Assembly: GCA_963713275.1 (NCBI GenBank)
Contig: CAVQLG010000023.1
Location: 1 to 64,000 of the forward strand
Length of the DNA: 64,000 nt
Source: CAIWHR01 sp963713275
Lineage (GTDB): Bacteria > Pseudomonadota > Gammaproteobacteria > Burkholderiales > Casimicrobiaceae
Direction of reading: 5' to 3'
Part shown: in pieces, positions 27,088-36,189 of the stretch
How the letters are laid out: each line of letters starts with the position of its first letter
How positions within the stretch are numbered: the first letter of the stretch is position 1
Position numbers and translations under genes: made by a program
The notes under the pieces: generated by a model
What the model saw: only the letters and a program-made list of their open reading frames with translations
The model's database searches: none
Told to the model about the DNA's origin: nothing

Positions 27088-27540
27088 TCAGTGCGACTCG
27101 CGCGTGAGGAACGCCGGCAGGGCGGCGAACTCGATGCCCTCGTCGCGCAGCGCTTCGGCTTCGCTGGCCGAGGCCTGCCCGCGAATGGGGCGAGCAGGAA
27201 CCTCGGCGTAGTGGATTCGGCGCGCCTCCTCGGGAAAGCGGTCGCCGACGTTCTCGGTGGCAAGGACGACTTCGCGCAGCCTGCGCAGCACCTCTGACGA
27301 CAGCCCGGCGGCGACGTCCGTGCGCGGCGCCGGCGCTTCCCCTGGACCCGAAGCCTCGCCCCGAGCGTCGCCCTGCCTGCGCACGGCGATTCGGGCGACC
27401 GGGACGATCGCCACCGCGTGATCGTTGCAGAGGGGGCAGGCGACCAGGCCGGCCGCGGACTGGCGGGAGAAGTCGTCGGCGCAGGCGAACCAGCCCTCGA
27501 AACGATGCCCTTCGCCGCAGACAAGTTCGTAGACGATCAT
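27088..27540 (-). CDS. DUF1178 family protein
   Basis: A 150-residue soluble protein. The N-terminus MIVYELVCGEGHRFEGWFAC and the later CPLCNDHAV carry cysteines spaced like a zinc ribbon (C8...C20...C36-x2-C39), and the C-terminal block LREVVLATENVGDRFPEEAR plus IHYAEVPARPIRGQAS is the hallmark of DUF1178. The function is unknown; members are widespread in alpha- and betaproteobacteria. The start at 27540 was preferred over 27546 because family members begin directly with MIV. It follows the transporter gene upstream by 40 bases and may share its transcript. Confidence 0.88.
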   Translation of the reverse strand: MIVYELVCGEGHRFEGWFACADDFSRQSAAGLVACPLCNDHAVAIVPVARIAVRRQGDARGEASGPGEAPAPRTDVAAGLSSEVLRRLREVVLATENVGDRFPEEARRIHYAEVPARPIRGQASASEAEALRDEGIEFAALPAFLTRESH

Positions 27541-27580
27541 GAACAATGAACGCCGGCGCGTCGATCCCCGTTGACCAGTG

Positions 27581-28702
27581 TCATCCGCCCAAGCGCTCGA
27601 GGCGCCACACCTGGTATCGGAGCGCGGCCACGCTGCCGCTGATGATCGCGGCGAGCGCGATGAACGAACCCAGCGCGAGCGTCGACACGCCGGTCAGTCC
27701 CTGACCTATCGTACACCCCAGCGCGGTGATGCCGCCAACCCCCATCAGGACGCCGCCGCCGATGTGGTTGGCGACATCCTCGACCGAGGCGAAGCCTTCC
27801 CAGCGGAAGCTGCCGCTGGCGAGCGCGGCCCCGCAGGCTCCGACCAGCGTCCCGAGAACGACGGCGATGCCGAAGGTGACCGTGCGCGACTGATCCGTCC
27901 AGAGCAGCAACAGTTCGAGCGCGGCGGCAACCGGCCCGGTGAAGCTGAACGACTCCGGACGCCCGGAAGTCGTGGCGACGAACCGCTCTTCGAGCGTCTG
28001 CGGATCCTCCGCCACGTAGCCGACGTGCGCGGTGAGGAACCAGCCGCCGACGATCAGCGCGCCGAGGACGAGCCCGCCGACGACCATCCCCCGGGCACGG
28101 CGGAAGTCGCGGCTCGCCAACGTCCATGCGGCGAGGGCCGCGGCGAGCACGAACCCGACCCACACCTTCGTGGCCGCCCCGAGACCGAGCGCCCCGAGCA
28201 CCGCGCCCAGGTCGGAGGTCTTCGCGCCGAACGCGGCCACGTCGAACTGGACCGAATCGAGAGCCCCTGCACGCCACGGCGCGAACAGCCCTTTGAGGGT
28301 CATGTACGCGGCCACGGCCATGAACAACAGCACGACCAGCGACTTCAGGCTGCCACCGCCGACCCGGATCAGCGTCTTGCTGACGCATCCGGACGCGAGT
28401 GTCATCCCGAAGCCGAACATGAGTCCGCCGACAAGCGCGGAAAGCCAGCTCACCGCGCTGCCGGTGTAGAGCGACCTGCGGAGGTCGATGAGGCCGCTGC
28501 CCTGCAGTGCGGTGGATCCGGCGATCGCGACGGCGACGGCGAGCATCCACATCCGCATCCGCCGCCAGTCCCCGAACGTCGCGGCGTCGGCGATCGCGCC
28601 CATCGTGCAGAAGCCCGCGCGCTGGGCGACCGCGCCGAAGAGCGTCGCCAGGACGAACGCGCCGCCGCTGACCAGCCCGGGCAGGGAGGAGGTTTCCGGC
28701 AT
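27581..28702 (-). CDS. YeeE/YedE (TsuA-like) sulfur-compound transporter
   Basis: A 373-residue inner-membrane protein with about nine to ten helices. The three conserved cysteine motifs of the family are present: RAGFCTMGAI, LASGCVSKTLIRVGGGSLKS and GCTIGQGLTGVS. TsuA members import thiosulfate through relay of these cysteines; other YeeE/YedE proteins handle different sulfur or selenium species, so the exact substrate is open. The start at 28702 (MPETSSLPGLVSGG) is chosen because the frame upstream is rich in Arg and Pro with no helix. The usual TusA partner is not in the window. It is divergent from the hypothetical gene at 29051. Confidence 0.87.
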   Translation of the reverse strand: MPETSSLPGLVSGGAFVLATLFGAVAQRAGFCTMGAIADAATFGDWRRMRMWMLAVAVAIAGSTALQGSGLIDLRRSLYTGSAVSWLSALVGGLMFGFGMTLASGCVSKTLIRVGGGSLKSLVVLLFMAVAAYMTLKGLFAPWRAGALDSVQFDVAAFGAKTSDLGAVLGALGLGAATKVWVGFVLAAALAAWTLASRDFRRARGMVVGGLVLGALIVGGWFLTAHVGYVAEDPQTLEERFVATTSGRPESFSFTGPVAAALELLLLWTDQSRTVTFGIAVVLGTLVGACGAALASGSFRWEGFASVEDVANHIGGGVLMGVGGITALGCTIGQGLTGVSTLALGSFIALAAIISGSVAALRYQVWRLERLGG

Positions 28703-29050
28703 CGACCGAGCATAGCACGCGTGCCCTGACACCGCGCCGCGGGCGCGCCGGGGCGGGCTCGCAGACGCAGGCTCCGGCGACGCGTCTGCCACACCGTTGC
28801 CCGTTCACGTCACCGGTCGTGCCTTGGCGTGACGGGGTTCCCCGCAGGCTGGACGGGGAACGTGCGGACGACGGCCTTCGCGTGCCGGCAGGGCCGCGGC
28901 GCCACCCCGTTCACCCCTTCGCTCCACCCGGCGCGGCCGCGCACGACGACCTGCCGAACGCCTTTGACCCCGTGGTGCGATTCACCTCGTTTACAGCAGG
29001 CAGGAGGCGGGGCGACCGTCTCGCCGTCGCCCACCACTTGGAGACTGACC
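28703..29050. other. divergent intergenic region with a hairpin
   Basis: About 350 bases between the divergent transporter and hypothetical genes, so promoters for both should lie here. The only clear structure is GTTCCCCG/CGGGGAAC at 28837-28861, an 8-bp stem with a 9-base loop. No confident promoter elements can be named. Confidence 0.4.
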
Positions 29051-30136
29051 ATGCGCCGTTTCACTTGCACATCTTCCGCCACCCCTTCGCCTGCGCGCCC
29101 CCGCGCATCGCTGCGAGCGCTCACTTTCACCCTGCTGGGATTCGGGCTCGCAGGGACACTGACGAGCGTCCTCGCCGCCACACCTTCCGCTGCCGGGTCG
29201 CTGGCGCGCCTCGACGTCGTGGCGCGCGGCGACGCAGCCACGCTCCCGGTCCTTGCCCACCAGGGCCGGCATTGGATCGTGGGCACCCCGGGCCAGGAGT
29301 ACGCGATTCGCGTCTGCAACTCGACCGGCGGTCGACTGCTCGCGGTAACCAGCGTCGACGGCATCAACGTGATCACCGGCGAGACCGCCGCGCCCCATCA
29401 GCCGGGCTACGTCGTCGACGCCTTCGCCTGCGCCGACATCGGGGGCTGGCGCAAGAGCATGGCCCGTACGGCGGCGTTCTATTTCACCGAACTCGCCGAT
29501 GCCTACGCGGCACGCACCGGCCGGCCCGACGACCTCGGCGTCATCGGTGTTGCGCTGTTCCGCGAGAAGCCTCCGCCCATGGTCTGGCGCGACCCGGCCA
29601 AGATCGCGGCCGAAGCCGAAGGCGCGGCCGCCGCGGGCGCGAGCCTCGAACGCGAGGCGGCCGGCGAAGCGAAGCGCTCGCGCGACGAGGCGGCTCCGGC
29701 AGCCTCGGCAGCCCCGCCGCCGCGGACGATGCTGGGCACCGGCCACGGTCGAAGTGAGCGCTCGCACGCGCAACGAGTCGCGTTCGCGCGTGACTCCGTC
29801 GATCCCGCTGAGACGCTCGCGATCCACTACGACCGGCTGGTGGACCATTGGCGCACAAGCAGCCCGCTCACTCGGGCCTCGGAGCGGGCCGGCGACGAAG
29901 GCGATCCGCCCGATCCGCTCGACGCCCACGCCGGCTGCGCGACGAAGGCCACCCCGAAGAGGCGGCGCGGGAACTGGCGGCGTTTCGCGCCGCGCACCCC
30001 GATCACGAGGCGCTGCTACCGCCCGATCTCCTCCATTGGCAACCCGCCGCGCGATAGCGCTTCAGTGGGGCTTCGCGCGGCGGCGCGGCGGCAGGGCCGA
30101 CTGCTCGCGCAGCAGCCGGCGGATCGGGGCGGGTAA
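29051..30136 (+). CDS. hypothetical exported protein, probably with a damaged or fused C-terminus
   Basis: The ATG at 29051 follows GGAG and opens an N-terminal hydrophobic segment (about 22-42, LTFTLLGFGLAGTLTSVLAA) that looks like a signal peptide or anchor. The body (LDVVARGDAATLPVLAHQGR, YAIRVCNSTGGRLLAVTSVD, GVIGVALFREKP, LGTGHGRSERSHAQRVAF) resembles a betaproteobacterial family of unknown function that I recall near ECF sigma and anti-sigma genes. After LAIHYDRLVDHWR (about 29850) the frame turns into low-complexity Arg/Pro sequence. Another frame at about 29925-30057 reads LRDEGHPEEAARELAAFRAA and ends in a stop, as in the C-terminus of an anti-sigma-like protein. A deletion or frameshift near 29850-29900 is likely. 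The 3' end overlaps mutY. Confidence 0.6.
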   Translation: MRRFTCTSSATPSPARPRASLRALTFTLLGFGLAGTLTSVLAATPSAAGSLARLDVVARGDAATLPVLAHQGRHWIVGTPGQEYAIRVCNSTGGRLLAVTSVDGINVITGETAAPHQPGYVVDAFACADIGGWRKSMARTAAFYFTELADAYAARTGRPDDLGVIGVALFREKPPPMVWRDPAKIAAEAEGAAAAGASLEREAAGEAKRSRDEAAPAASAAPPPRTMLGTGHGRSERSHAQRVAFARDSVDPAETLAIHYDRLVDHWRTSSPLTRASERAGDEGDPPDPLDAHAGCATKATPKRRRGNWRRFAPRTPITRRCYRPISSIGNPPRDSASVGLRAAARRQGRLLAQQPADRGG

Positions 30137-31132
30137 CGCCGCGACGAGCGCGTCGGCCGGGGAAAGCCAGATCCAGCCGGGGCGCTCGAGCTTCGCGCTC
30201 CAGTGCCGCACGCGTACCCGCTGCGGATGCAGCGTGAGCCGGAAATGCGTGAATGCGTGCTCGATCGGTGGCAACGCGTCGCGGACCGTCACCCGCGCCG
30301 AAAAGCGCTCGCGGCAGTGAGCGGCGACATCGTCCGCGAGCGGCAGCTCGGGCAGGCTCCACAGTCCGCCCCAGATGCCGACGGGCGGGCGCTTTTCGAG
30401 CAGCAGGCTGCCGGCGTGCTCCAGCAGCAGCACGCGCAGCGCGCGCTGCGGCAACACTCTCGCGGGACGCGGCGCGGGCAGTTCGTCGACCCGCCCTTCG
30501 CGCCGGGCCACGCAGTCGCCGGCGACCGGACAGGCGTCGCAGCGGGGGCGCATGCGCGTGCACACCGCAGCCCCGAGATCCATGAGGGCCTGCGTGTACC
30601 ACTCGATGTTCGACGTCGGCAGCAGCGACTCGGCGAGCCGCCACAACGCGCGCTCCACGCTCCCGGCGCCGGGGTAGCCCGCAACACCCCGGTGCCGCGC
30701 GAGCACGCGCTTCACATTGCCGTCGAGGATCGCGGCCGGCGTCGCATAAGAGAACGCGGCGATCGCCGCCGCGGTCGAGCGGCCCACGCCGGGCAGCTCG
30801 GCCAACGCGTCGACCGCGCGAGGAAACGCCCCGCCGTGATGCTCGACCACGCGCCGCGCGGTCGCGTGCAGGTGATGCGCCCGCCGGTAGTAGCCCAGTC
30901 CGCTCCAGTACGCGAGAACCTGCTCCAGCGGCGCCACGGCAAGGCTGCCGACGTCGGGAAAGCGCGTGACAAAACGCAGGTAATACGGAACGACGGTGGC
31001 GACCTGCGTCTGCTGCAGCATGATCTCGGACAGCCACACGCGATACGGGTCTCGCGTGTTCTGCCAGGGGAGGTCGCTTCGCCCGTGCACCCGCTGCCAC
31101 GCGACGAGACGCGCGGCGAACGCCAAGCCCAC
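30062..31132 (-). CDS. mutY: MutY A/G-specific adenine DNA glycosylase
   Basis: Base-excision repair enzyme (356 residues) that removes adenine opposite 8-oxoguanine. The HhH-GPD domain has SEIMLQQTQVATVVPYY with the catalytic Glu, the hairpin LPGVGRSTAAAIAAFSY and the catalytic Asp in ILDGNVKRVLARH. The 4Fe-4S loop is CTRMRPRCDACPVAGDC with the right C-x6-C-x2-C-x5-C spacing. The C-terminal NUDIX-like domain (about 235-345) recognises 8-oxoG and contains GIWGGLWSLPE and EHAFTHFRLTLHP. It directly follows cpoB on the minus strand (four bases apart), and its 3' end overlaps the convergent hypothetical gene. Full length. Confidence 0.96.
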   Translation of the reverse strand: MGLAFAARLVAWQRVHGRSDLPWQNTRDPYRVWLSEIMLQQTQVATVVPYYLRFVTRFPDVGSLAVAPLEQVLAYWSGLGYYRRAHHLHATARRVVEHHGGAFPRAVDALAELPGVGRSTAAAIAAFSYATPAAILDGNVKRVLARHRGVAGYPGAGSVERALWRLAESLLPTSNIEWYTQALMDLGAAVCTRMRPRCDACPVAGDCVARREGRVDELPAPRPARVLPQRALRVLLLEHAGSLLLEKRPPVGIWGGLWSLPELPLADDVAAHCRERFSARVTVRDALPPIEHAFTHFRLTLHPQRVRVRHWSAKLERPGWIWLSPADALVAALPAPIRRLLREQSALPPRRRAKPH

Positions 31133-31135
31133 GCG

Positions 31136-31987
31136 TCAGCGCGCGACCAGCCGGCCCCGCGCCTTGGCCGCCGCTTCGGATTGCGGATACTTGGCGACCA
31201 ATTCCTGCAGCGTTCGGCGCGCCCCGGCCGCATCGCCCAACTCGAACTGGGAGCTGCCGATGTTGAGCAGCGCGTCGGGCAGCTTCTGGCTGTCCGGATA
31301 GGTGGCGATCAGCAGCCGCTGCGACGCAATCGCCGCGCGGAAGTCCTTCTGGGCGAACTGGGCGTTGCCGATCCAGTACTGCGCCGAGGGCGCCAGCGGG
31401 CTCTTCGGGTACGCCTTGACGAACGCCTGGAACCCGGCGATCGCCGCGGGGAAGTTGCCGCCCTTGAAGTGCTCGAGCGCCGCGTCGTAGCTGCGCTGCT
31501 CGGCCGCCGCGGCGCCGGGCGTGGCGCCCGCCGGCGGCGGCGCTCCCGCGGCGCCTGCAGCGGGCGCGGCGGCGGGCGCAGCAGCGGCCGCGGCCGGGGG
31601 GGCGCCCGGTTCGGCCGCCGGTCCCGCCTCGAGCTTGCGCAGGCGCGAGTCCAGGTCGACATAGAGATCGCGCTGGCGCTTCTGCGCCTGCTCGAGCTCG
31701 TGGACCAGCACCTCGGTTTGCCCCCGCAGCCGCGCGCTGTCGGCCTTGATCGACTCGACCTCGCGGAAGAGGTCGAGCAGTCCCTGGCTCTTCAACTGCG
31801 CTTCGAGGGCCGCGATGCGCTCGTCGAGCTGCTTTTGCACCTGCGCGAGCCGAGCGTTGGTCGCCTCGATACGCCGGCGCGCCTCGTCGTCATCGAAGAG
31901 CGCTGCGGCCGCCGAGTGCGTCAGCAGCAGCAGGGCGAGCGCCAGGGCTCGCGACCACAATCGGACCTCCACGGCTTGCCGCATCAT
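31136..31987 (-). CDS. cpoB: CpoB (YbgF) Tol-Pal system coordinator
   Basis: Periplasmic protein of 283 residues linking peptidoglycan synthesis to Tol-Pal-driven outer-membrane constriction. A signal peptide (about 1-28, LALALLLLTHSAAAA) is followed by a trimerising coiled coil (about 35-105), an Ala/Pro linker, and a C-terminal TPR block with AAEQRSYDAALEHFKGGNFP, PLAPSAQYWIGNAQFAQKDF and LPDALLNIGSSQFELGDAAG. Its ATG overlaps the pal stop (ATGATG), so the two are coupled. The gene order tolB-pal-cpoB is canonical. tolQRA are not in the window; a mutY gene follows instead of further tol genes. Confidence 0.95.
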   Translation of the reverse strand: MMRQAVEVRLWSRALALALLLLTHSAAAALFDDDEARRRIEATNARLAQVQKQLDERIAALEAQLKSQGLLDLFREVESIKADSARLRGQTEVLVHELEQAQKRQRDLYVDLDSRLRKLEAGPAAEPGAPPAAAAAAPAAAPAAGAAGAPPPAGATPGAAAAEQRSYDAALEHFKGGNFPAAIAGFQAFVKAYPKSPLAPSAQYWIGNAQFAQKDFRAAIASQRLLIATYPDSQKLPDALLNIGSSQFELGDAAGARRTLQELVAKYPQSEAAAKARGRLVAR

Positions 31988-32553
31988 TCGCCGATGTACA
32001 CGATCTCGACGCGACGGTTCTCGGCCCAGGCCTCTTCCTGACTGCCCGGGTTCTTCGGCTTCTCCTCGCCGAAGCTCACCGTCTCGATCTGCACCTCGCC
32101 CGCGCCCACCAGCACCATCATTCGCTTGACCGCGTCGGCGCGGCGCTGTCCCAGCGCGATGTTGTATTCACGCGTGCCGCGCTCGTCGGTGTGGCCGTGC
32201 AGCGTGACCTTCGCACCGCGGTTCGCCTGGAGGAACCGGGCGTGCGCCTCGACCAGCAGGCGGTAATCGTCCTTGACCACATAGCTGTCGTAATCGAACT
32301 GCACGACACGCTGCGACAGGGGTCCCTTGGCGTCCTTGGGCGGAACGAGCGCCCCCGTCGCACCCGGTGCGCCCCCCGCCCCCGTCCCGGTGATCCCGGA
32401 CGCTGACACGCCCGCTGTCGTCGCGCCACCCGCGGGCGCGGCGGTGGCAGCGTCGGGCGCGCGCTCCTCGGCCGGGGCCGCGTCCTGCGTCGGGGTGCTT
32501 GAACAACCGGCGAGCACCATGGCGGCGAACAGTCCGAGATATAGTTGGCGCAT
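31984..32553 (-). CDS. pal: Pal peptidoglycan-associated lipoprotein
   Basis: Outer-membrane lipoprotein of 189 residues that anchors the membrane to peptidoglycan and interacts with TolB. The signal peptide ends in the lipobox LAGC (Cys at about 16). A low-complexity Ala/Gly/Thr linker follows (about 20-75). The OmpA-like domain has FDYDSYVVKDDYRLLVEAHA, VTLHGHTDERGTREYNIALG and ENRRVEIVY with the diaminopimelate-binding residues. The start at 32553 is supported by AAGGAG nine bases upstream; the much longer open frame beyond it is only an antisense-like shadow inside tolB. Lies 56 bases after tolB. Confidence 0.96.
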   Translation of the reverse strand: MRQLYLGLFAAMVLAGCSSTPTQDAAPAEERAPDAATAAPAGGATTAGVSASGITGTGAGGAPGATGALVPPKDAKGPLSQRVVQFDYDSYVVKDDYRLLVEAHARFLQANRGAKVTLHGHTDERGTREYNIALGQRRADAVKRMMVLVGAGEVQIETVSFGEEKPKNPGSQEEAWAENRRVEIVYIGE

Positions 32554-32609
32554 CAAGAGTCTCCTTCGAAGGTGGCGGCCGCCTGCGGCGACCTCTGGCT
32601 GAAACGCGA

Positions 32610-33893
32610 TCAGCGAGGCAGCGGGCCCCACGCGGGCTCGCGCACATCGGCGGCGGGGGAAATCAGCCGCTGCTTCAATCGGCCGTCGGAGGACACGCCC
32701 GCCAATACCCCACGCCCCCCCTCCCGCGCCGCGTAGATGACGAAGCGCGAGTTCGGCGCGACGCTCGGGCTTTCGTCGAGCGGCCCCTGGGTGAGAACCT
32801 GCACCTGGCGCGTCGCGTAGTCCTGGACGCAGACCGTGAACCGGCCGCCCTCTCGCCGAACGAACACGAACCCCTTGCCGTCCGGCAGCGCGCGCGGCGA
32901 GACGTTGTAGCTCCCCTCGAAGGTGAGCCGCTCGACCGCATTCGTGCCGAGGCGCAGGCGGTAGATCTGCGGCGAGCCGCCCCGGTCGGAAGTGAACAGC
33001 ACCGATTGACCGTCGGGCGAAAACGACGCCTCGGTGTCGATGCCCGTCGACGCCAGCAGGCGGGTGACGCCGCTGCCGTCGGCGTTGATCAGGAACAGCT
33101 GGGACCCGCCGTCCTTGGACAGCGTGACGATGAGCTTGCGGCCGTCGGGCGACCATGCCGGCGCGCTGTTGGTGCCGCGGAAGTTCGCCAGGACCTGCCG
33201 GCGCCCGGAGTCGAGCGACTGGACGTAGACGACCGGCTTCTTGTTCTCGAGCGACACGTAGGCGATGCGCCCACCGTCCGGCGACCACGCCGGGGAAAGC
33301 AGCGGCTCGGCCGACGCGACGATCGCCTGCGGGTTGCCGCCGTCGGCGTCGGCGACGTGAAGCTCGTAACGCGAACCCTGCCGCGTGACGTACGCGATGC
33401 GCGTGCTGAACACGCCGGGATCGCCGGTGAGCTTCTCGTAGATCACGTCGGCGATCCGGTGCGCCGTGGCGCGGAACTGAGCCGGCGCCACCGTGTAGGT
33501 GAGCGCGGCGAGCTGCGCCTGCTTGACGACGTCGACGAGCGCGAAGCGGACCTCGACGCGGCCGTCGGCGAGCGCCCGTAGCGAGCCTACGACCACGGCG
33601 TCGGCGCCGCGGGCGCGCCAGTCCCCGGCCCGCACGTCCTCGGCGCGAGTCGGGCGCGGGGCAACGGAGTTGCCGTCGACTTGCCGGAAGAGGCCGCTGC
33701 GGACGAGATCGGCGCCGACGACACCCGTGATGCCGAGCGGCCAGCTGCTCTCGTTCTCGAACGGGACGATCGCGATCGGAATCGCGGAGCTCGAACCGCC
33801 GACGATCTCGATCGTGAGCTGGGCGCGCACCGGCGCGATGGCCGCGAACAGCGACAGCGCGAGCACGAGCAGAACCTCAAACGAACGATGCAA
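32610..33893 (-). CDS. tolB: TolB periplasmic beta-propeller protein
   Basis: Tol-Pal component of 427 residues in the periplasm. The signal peptide (about 1-24, LLVLALSLFAAIAPVRAQ) is followed by the N-terminal domain (IPIAIVPFENESSWP) and a six-bladed propeller with repeated SPDG-type motifs (PAWSPDGGRIAYVSLE, PAWSPDGRKLIVTLSKD, ASFSPDGQSVLFTSDRGG). The start is a TTG at 33893; no ATG gives a complete signal peptide in this frame, so the TTG is accepted with a moderate GGGGAT upstream. First gene of the tolB-pal-cpoB unit here. Intact. Confidence 0.95.
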   Translation of the reverse strand: MHRSFEVLLVLALSLFAAIAPVRAQLTIEIVGGSSSAIPIAIVPFENESSWPLGITGVVGADLVRSGLFRQVDGNSVAPRPTRAEDVRAGDWRARGADAVVVGSLRALADGRVEVRFALVDVVKQAQLAALTYTVAPAQFRATAHRIADVIYEKLTGDPGVFSTRIAYVTRQGSRYELHVADADGGNPQAIVASAEPLLSPAWSPDGGRIAYVSLENKKPVVYVQSLDSGRRQVLANFRGTNSAPAWSPDGRKLIVTLSKDGGSQLFLINADGSGVTRLLASTGIDTEASFSPDGQSVLFTSDRGGSPQIYRLRLGTNAVERLTFEGSYNVSPRALPDGKGFVFVRREGGRFTVCVQDYATRQVQVLTQGPLDESPSVAPNSRFVIYAAREGGRGVLAGVSSDGRLKQRLISPAADVREPAWGPLPR

Positions 33894-34016
33894 TGGAATC
33901 CCCGAAAAAAACGTGCGCCGCCCGAGCCGGCCGCGCCCCCTCGTCGCGGCCTCAAGACGCGCGCCCGGCGATTATAGCGAACCCCTGGCGCCCGCCGACG
34001 CGCGCCGGGTCGCCAG

Positions 34017-34955
34017 TCAATGGACAGCGATCGTCGAATCGAGCCCGAGGGCGTCGCGCAGGCGATCGGCGGTGCGGCGCGCGTCGTCGCGTACCGCGTA
34101 CGGACCGACGAACACGCGGAACAACGCTCCGACCTGACGGACCCTCGGTTCGACTCCGATCGACGAGAGTTGGTTCGCCAGGTGCGCGACGAAATTCTGC
34201 GCGTTCGCATTGCTCGCGAACGACCCCAACTGCACGACGAAGCCACCGCCGACCGCGGCCACCGGCACCGGGCTGGGCACTTCGCCGCCGGGGCTGCCCG
34301 CCGGGGACGGCGAGCGCGGCGCTGCCGCGACCGGCGGCAGCGGCGCCGCCGCAATGATGGGCGCTTCACCCGGCAGGATCGCCTCGACGTCGACCTCGCC
34401 GCTGCCCTTCTGCGCGATGCCGATCCGGTGCGCGGCGGCGAACGACAGGTCGATGACGCGGTTGTGCAGGAACGGGCCGCGATCGTTCACCCGCACCACG
34501 ACGCGGCGGCCGGTCGCGGCATTCGTCACGCGGGCATAGGAAGGCAACGGCAGCGTCGGGTGCGCCGCAGTCATCGCGTACATGTCGTAGGTTTCGCCGG
34601 CGGAAGTTCGTTGACCGTGGAACTTGCGGCCATACCACGACGCGACGCCACGCTCGCGGTAAGGGCGCAGCGTCGTCGCGGGAACATACTCCCGGCCGAA
34701 TACCGAGTAAGGCCGGTTGGCGAACCGGTGCAGCGGCTCGAAGCGTGGGACCGCATCGGGGATCGCATCGAGGTTGGCGGGCGGCTGGTCGCCAGGACCG
34801 TCGTCAAGATAGTACTTCGACGACGCGGGGGGTGCGGACGCCGGCGCCGGCGCGCCGCGGGGCGAGGTGGACGGCGGCGCCTCCTGCTTCGCCGGCGTGC
34901 TGCAGGCGGCAAGGCCGAGGGCGACGACGACGAGCGGCAGGCGGGTGATCCCCAT
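34017..34955 (-). CDS. rlpA: RlpA-family septal ring lytic transglycosylase
   Basis: Lipoprotein of 312 residues. Signal and lipobox are at the N-terminus (LVVVALGLAAC, Cys about 18). The double-psi beta-barrel domain has the signature RGVASWYGRKFHGQRTSAGE, MYAMTAAHPTLPLPSYARV and VRVNDRGPFLHNRVIDLSFA, with the catalytic His and Asp of the RlpA active site. A C-terminal SPOR domain (about 235-310, GGGFVVQLGSFASNANAQNF) targets denuded septal glycan. RlpA cleaves peptidoglycan strands at division sites. It is followed by a patatin gene on the same strand and lies upstream of tolB, in keeping with a cell-envelope neighbourhood. Confidence 0.94.
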   Translation of the reverse strand: MGITRLPLVVVALGLAACSTPAKQEAPPSTSPRGAPAPASAPPASSKYYLDDGPGDQPPANLDAIPDAVPRFEPLHRFANRPYSVFGREYVPATTLRPYRERGVASWYGRKFHGQRTSAGETYDMYAMTAAHPTLPLPSYARVTNAATGRRVVVRVNDRGPFLHNRVIDLSFAAAHRIGIAQKGSGEVDVEAILPGEAPIIAAAPLPPVAAAPRSPSPAGSPGGEVPSPVPVAAVGGGFVVQLGSFASNANAQNFVAHLANQLSSIGVEPRVRQVGALFRVFVGPYAVRDDARRTADRLRDALGLDSTIAVH

Positions 34956-35007
34956 GGGGGGCGATTATCGCGCAGGCTCCGCCGCCGCGAGGAGGGAACA
35001 ACGCCGC

Positions 35008-36189
35008 TCAGCGCGCGGTGGCCGCAGGCGGCTTGGCGAAGAACGCGGCGATGCGCGCACGTTCGGCCGCGACGTCGCTGCGTCCCGCCGCGATGAGCCG
35101 CCCGCAGTAGACGGTGTCGAAGAGCAGGTAGCTCGCCAACTCGGTCACCGCGTCGTCGCTGCCGAGTCCGCGCAGGAGGTAGCGGACCACGCCCGGGATG
35201 CGGTCCGCCAGCTCCGCGGCGATCTCCCCGAAGTCCTGCGACGGGCTGAGCCAGAGCACGTCGACATACCGGAACGGCTCCCGGCCGTCGCTCCCGGGAT
35301 AGCCGATGACACTGGTGTTGACGCGCTCGCTGTGCTCGACATCGACCTCGATCGCGTCGAGCATCACCGCATCCAGGAGCACGCCTGCGATTTGGGCAAG
35401 GGTCGGCGGCGGCCCCGGGCCCTTGCGTCGCGGCGGCGCCGACGGCTTGCCGGGCTCGCGCACCGCGACGGCGACGATGCGCTCGGCCCCGAGATGGATC
35501 GCGTGACTCAGCGGCGCCGTGTTGCGGATCGACCCGTCGCCGAAGTGGCGGCCTTGGATCGGCACCGACGGGAAGAAGACCGGGATGGCCGAGGACGCCA
35601 TCAGGTGCTCGACCTCGATGCGCGTGCGCTCGATCGACCACCGCGCCCGGGTCCACAGCTCCACGGCTGGGGCCGCGTGCACGAACAGCACGCCGTTCGA
35701 GGCGTACAGGTCCGTCGCGGGAATCGCCAGCGCACGCAGCGCGCCCCGCTCGACGTTGCCGTCGATGCGGCCCAGCGGGATCTTCGCCGACAGGAGCTTG
35801 CGCAGGGGCGCGGTGTCGAGCAGCGACTTCGGCTGCACGTGGCGCGTCGCCCCGCCGAACGAGAGATCCCACGCCCACCGCGCGCCGATGCGTCCCAGCG
35901 AGGCGATGTCGGTGCGGAAGACGTCCTTCGCCTCGATCGAGCTCCAGACCTGCGTCAGCGCATCGACGCCGCGGGCGAACTGGTCGGCGAAGGCGGCGAG
36001 CAGCCCGCTGGTGATCGAGCCGGCGCTCGACCCGACCAGGATATCGAAGGACGACACGTCCTTGGACACGAAGCCGTGCTCCAGCAGGCCCTGGAGTACG
36101 CCCGCCTGGTACGCACCTCGCGCGCCGCCGCCGGACAGCACGAGCGCTGTCCGCGGTCCCCGGCGGGTGCTCGTCCTCGGGTTCGCCAT
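35008..36189 (-). CDS. patatin-like phospholipase family protein (cytosolic type)
   Basis: A 393-residue serine lipase-like protein without signal peptide or barrel. The N-terminal region has the oxyanion loop LVLSGGGARGAYQAGVLQGL, the nucleophile elbow VGSSAGSITSGLL (G-x-S-x-G) and the catalytic dyad partner in FGDGSIRNTAPLS (DG-[AG]). The rest includes ADLA-like helices and EVEHSERVNTSVIGYPGSDG. Likely acts on phospholipids at the inner membrane; physiological substrates of this subgroup are not known. The start at 36189 follows from alignment to family N-termini; the longer open frame upstream is Arg/Pro-rich. It is unrelated in architecture to the type Vd patatin at 23179. Confidence 0.9.
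   Translation of the reverse strand: MANPRTSTRRGPRTALVLSGGGARGAYQAGVLQGLLEHGFVSKDVSSFDILVGSSAGSITSGLLAAFADQFARGVDALTQVWSSIEAKDVFRTDIASLGRIGARWAWDLSFGGATRHVQPKSLLDTAPLRKLLSAKIPLGRIDGNVERGALRALAIPATDLYASNGVLFVHAAPAVELWTRARWSIERTRIEVEHLMASSAIPVFFPSVPIQGRHFGDGSIRNTAPLSHAIHLGAERIVAVAVREPGKPSAPPRRKGPGPPPTLAQIAGVLLDAVMLDAIEVDVEHSERVNTSVIGYPGSDGREPFRYVDVLWLSPSQDFGEIAAELADRIPGVVRYLLRGLGSDDAVTELASYLLFDTVYCGRLIAAGRSDVAAERARIAAFFAKPPAATAR

Noticed and set aside
31984..33288. Long N-terminal extension of pal into tolB
   Set aside because: Out-of-frame reading of tolB; the lipoprotein signal and AAGGAG mark the true start at 32553.
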